Positions 62,681 to 64,000 of a stretch of DNA of 64,000 bases are shown piece by piece. This DNA is from JADLEX01 sp964586775. Its GTDB lineage: Bacteria > Lernaellota > Lernaellaia > JACKCT01. The stretch lies in the NCBI GenBank assembly GCA_964586775.1, contig CAZPJD010000184.1, positions 1 to 64,000 of the forward strand, in the 5' to 3' direction. How positions within the stretch are numbered: the stretch's first letter is position 1; every line of letters starts with the position of its first letter. The translations under genes were made by a program, and so were the position numbers. Below the pieces are notes generated by a model, which worked only from the letters and a program-made list of their open reading frames with translations, was not told the DNA's origin and did no database searches.

Positions 62681-63517
62681 CTATTTGCCCTTGGTGTGCA
62701 GCGACTGCCGGTTGAAGAAGTCGCGCACGAAGGGGTGCGTGTGGTGATCGCGCAGGCCCTCGGGCGTGCCCGTGGCGATGATGTTGCGGACCGATTTGTC
62801 GAGCATGATGACGCGCTGGGCGATCGTAAAAATCGAGGCGAGTTCGTGCGTGACGACCACGATCGTGATGCCCAGGGATTTGCTGAGCTGCATGAGCATG
62901 TTGTCGAGCTCGACCGACGAGATCGGATCGAGCCCCGCTGACGGTTCGTCGCAAAACAGCAGCCGGGGGTCGAGCGCCATCGCACGGGCCAGCCCCGCGC
63001 GCTTTTTCATGCCGCCGGAGATTTCGTTGGGCAGGTGGTTCTCGAATCCGTGCAGGTTGACCATGTCGAGCTTCATGCGCACGAGGATGTCGATGACGTC
63101 GGGCGACAGATCGGTGTATTCGCGAAGCGGCAGGGCGATGTTTTGGGCGAGCGTCATCGATCCGAACAACGCGCCCGACTGAAACAGGATGCCGACCTTG
63201 CGCAGAATTCGCTCGCGGTCTTCGCCATCGGCCTTGGCGATATCCTCGCCGTCGATCAGGATCTGCCCCGAATACGGTCGTTCGAGCCCGATGATCTGCC
63301 GCAGCAGCGTGGATTTTCCGCAGCCCGAACCGCCGAGGATGACGAAGATCTCGCCTTCGTACACGTCGAACGTCACGCCATTGAGAATCGTCGCGGAACC
63401 GTAACGCACGACGAGATCGCGGACCTGGATAACCGCCTTCCCCGGCGGCGGGTCGAGCACGCCCGTGACGATCCCGCTGTCCTTCGTGGATTCGACCGCC
63501 GCGCTCATCGTCGTCAT
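62681..63517 (-). CDS. mlaF: ABC transporter ATP-binding protein MlaF
   Basis: A 278-residue ATPase with Walker A GGSGCGKST (near 60), Q-loop FQSGALFGS, signature SGGMKKRAGLARAM, and Walker B LLFCDEPSAGLD, then THELASIF. SGGMKKR is typical of the Mla/Ttg2 class. ATG 63517 overlaps the mlaE stop as ATGA. It powers retrograde or anterograde phospholipid movement with MlaE and MlaD. Confidence 0.92.
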   Translation of the reverse strand: MTTMSAAVESTKDSGIVTGVLDPPPGKAVIQVRDLVVRYGSATILNGVTFDVYEGEIFVILGGSGCGKSTLLRQIIGLERPYSGQILIDGEDIAKADGEDRERILRKVGILFQSGALFGSMTLAQNIALPLREYTDLSPDVIDILVRMKLDMVNLHGFENHLPNEISGGMKKRAGLARAMALDPRLLFCDEPSAGLDPISSVELDNMLMQLSKSLGITIVVVTHELASIFTIAQRVIMLDKSVRNIIATGTPEGLRDHHTHPFVRDFFNRQSLHTKGK

Positions 63518-64000
63518 CCGAAATACGTGAACAACACGGTAAAGACCGCGTCGGCCACGATGATGAGGAATATTCCCGTTACGACCGCGCTGGTGGTGTA
63601 CTGCCCCACGCTGGCCGCGCCGCCGCGCACCTGAAATCCGCGCATGCATCCCACGAGGGCGATGATCATCGCGAACACGGTGCACTTGATCAATCCCTGC
63701 GAGATGTCCCACAGCCCAATCGCCTCGTAACTTTGCGCGATATACGCGCTGAGCGTGACGCCACCCTGCGTGGTGCCGACGATCATGCCGCCGACCAGAC
63801 CGAGAAAATCCGCATAGAGCGTCAGCAGCGGAACCATCAGCACGAGCGCGATGACCTTGGGCACGACCAGAAAACGCACCGGGTCGAAGCCCATCGTGGC
63901 GAGCGCGTCCACCTCCTCGCTCACCTTCATCGTGCCGATCTCCGCGGCGAAGGCCGATCCCGATCGCCCCGCGACGAGGATGCACGTCATGAGCGGTCCG
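63514..64000 (-). CDS. mlaE: MlaE-family permease (5' end outside window)
   Basis: C-terminal 161 residues of an MlaE permease; the frame continues past base 64000, so the start is missing. The block LVAGRSGSAFAAEIGTMKVSEEVDAL is diagnostic (shown in two parts, LVAGRSGSAFAAEIG and TMKVSEEVDAL), followed by PKVIALVLMVPLLT and several membrane helices. An internal ATG 63990 is not the real start. Confidence 0.93.
   Translation of the reverse strand, partial: GPLMTCILVAGRSGSAFAAEIGTMKVSEEVDALATMGFDPVRFLVVPKVIALVLMVPLLTLYADFLGLVGGMIVGTTQGGVTLSAYIAQSYEAIGLWDISQGLIKCTVFAMIIALVGCMRGFQVRGGAASVGQYTTSAVVTGIFLIIVADAVFTVLFTYFG

Overview
The window comes from a GC-rich, Gram-negative-type bacterium. It encodes outer-membrane proteins (an OmpP1/FadL-like porin and a TonB-dependent receptor), lipoproteins with clear lipoboxes, and a Mla/MCE lipid-transport locus. 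Long Asp-rich linkers and thrombospondin type 3 repeats in exported proteins fit an uncultured deltaproteobacteria-like lineage (Myxococcota or a neighbour). That placement is an inference; there is no rRNA here. A selenocysteine tRNA shows that the organism probably makes selenoproteins.

Region 1-19.8 kb is mostly accessory and cell-surface: a FadL-like protein (cut by the window start), a three-domain fusion (ATP-grasp, PHP, GT4), an enoyl-CoA hydratase, a TonB receptor, then four consecutive exported proteins with acidic Asp-rich segments. Two of these are tandem paralogues with TSP3 repeats and identical Cys-Gly-Cys C-termini. An NCS2 purine permease and a DUF4266/DUF3570 pair follow. Region 19.8-27.4 kb (minus strand) is the conserved translation/transcription operon rimP-nusA-ylxR-infB-ylxP-rbfA-nrnA-truB, with a terminator-like hairpin in its leader. 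selC, a LigB-type dioxygenase and a small secreted protein behind a near-consensus sigma-54 promoter come next.

Region 29.7-48.1 kb is central metabolism: gltB and a gltD-like gene, an alpha/beta hydrolase, a CoA-transferase, a minus-strand arginine operon (P-loop protein, argC, argB, M20 deacylase, argR, argG) headed by ARG-box-like sequence, and divergently the pdhA-pdhB-pdhC genes for the E1 and E2 parts of a 2-oxoacid dehydrogenase. Region 48.3-51.7 kb holds a BatD-like/MoxR/DUF58 set containing dispersed palindromic repeats. It is followed by an AT-rich insert carrying one MazG-like, cysteine-rich protein next to tRNA-Gly(CCC).

Region 53.3-64 kb carries yacG, a crotonyl-CoA carboxylase/reductase fused to a CBS pair, a tiny zinc-ribbon gene coupled to rsmG, a membrane spermidine-synthase-like protein, a two-gene AAA ATPase/Toprim-like module that looks like an anti-phage system, and a minus-strand mlaE-mlaF-mlaD-lipoprotein operon running off the window end. 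The best candidates for undescribed biology are the AAA/Toprim-like pair, the MazG/zinc protein, the three-domain fusion, the CCR-CBS fusion, and the paired TSP3 proteins ending in CGC.
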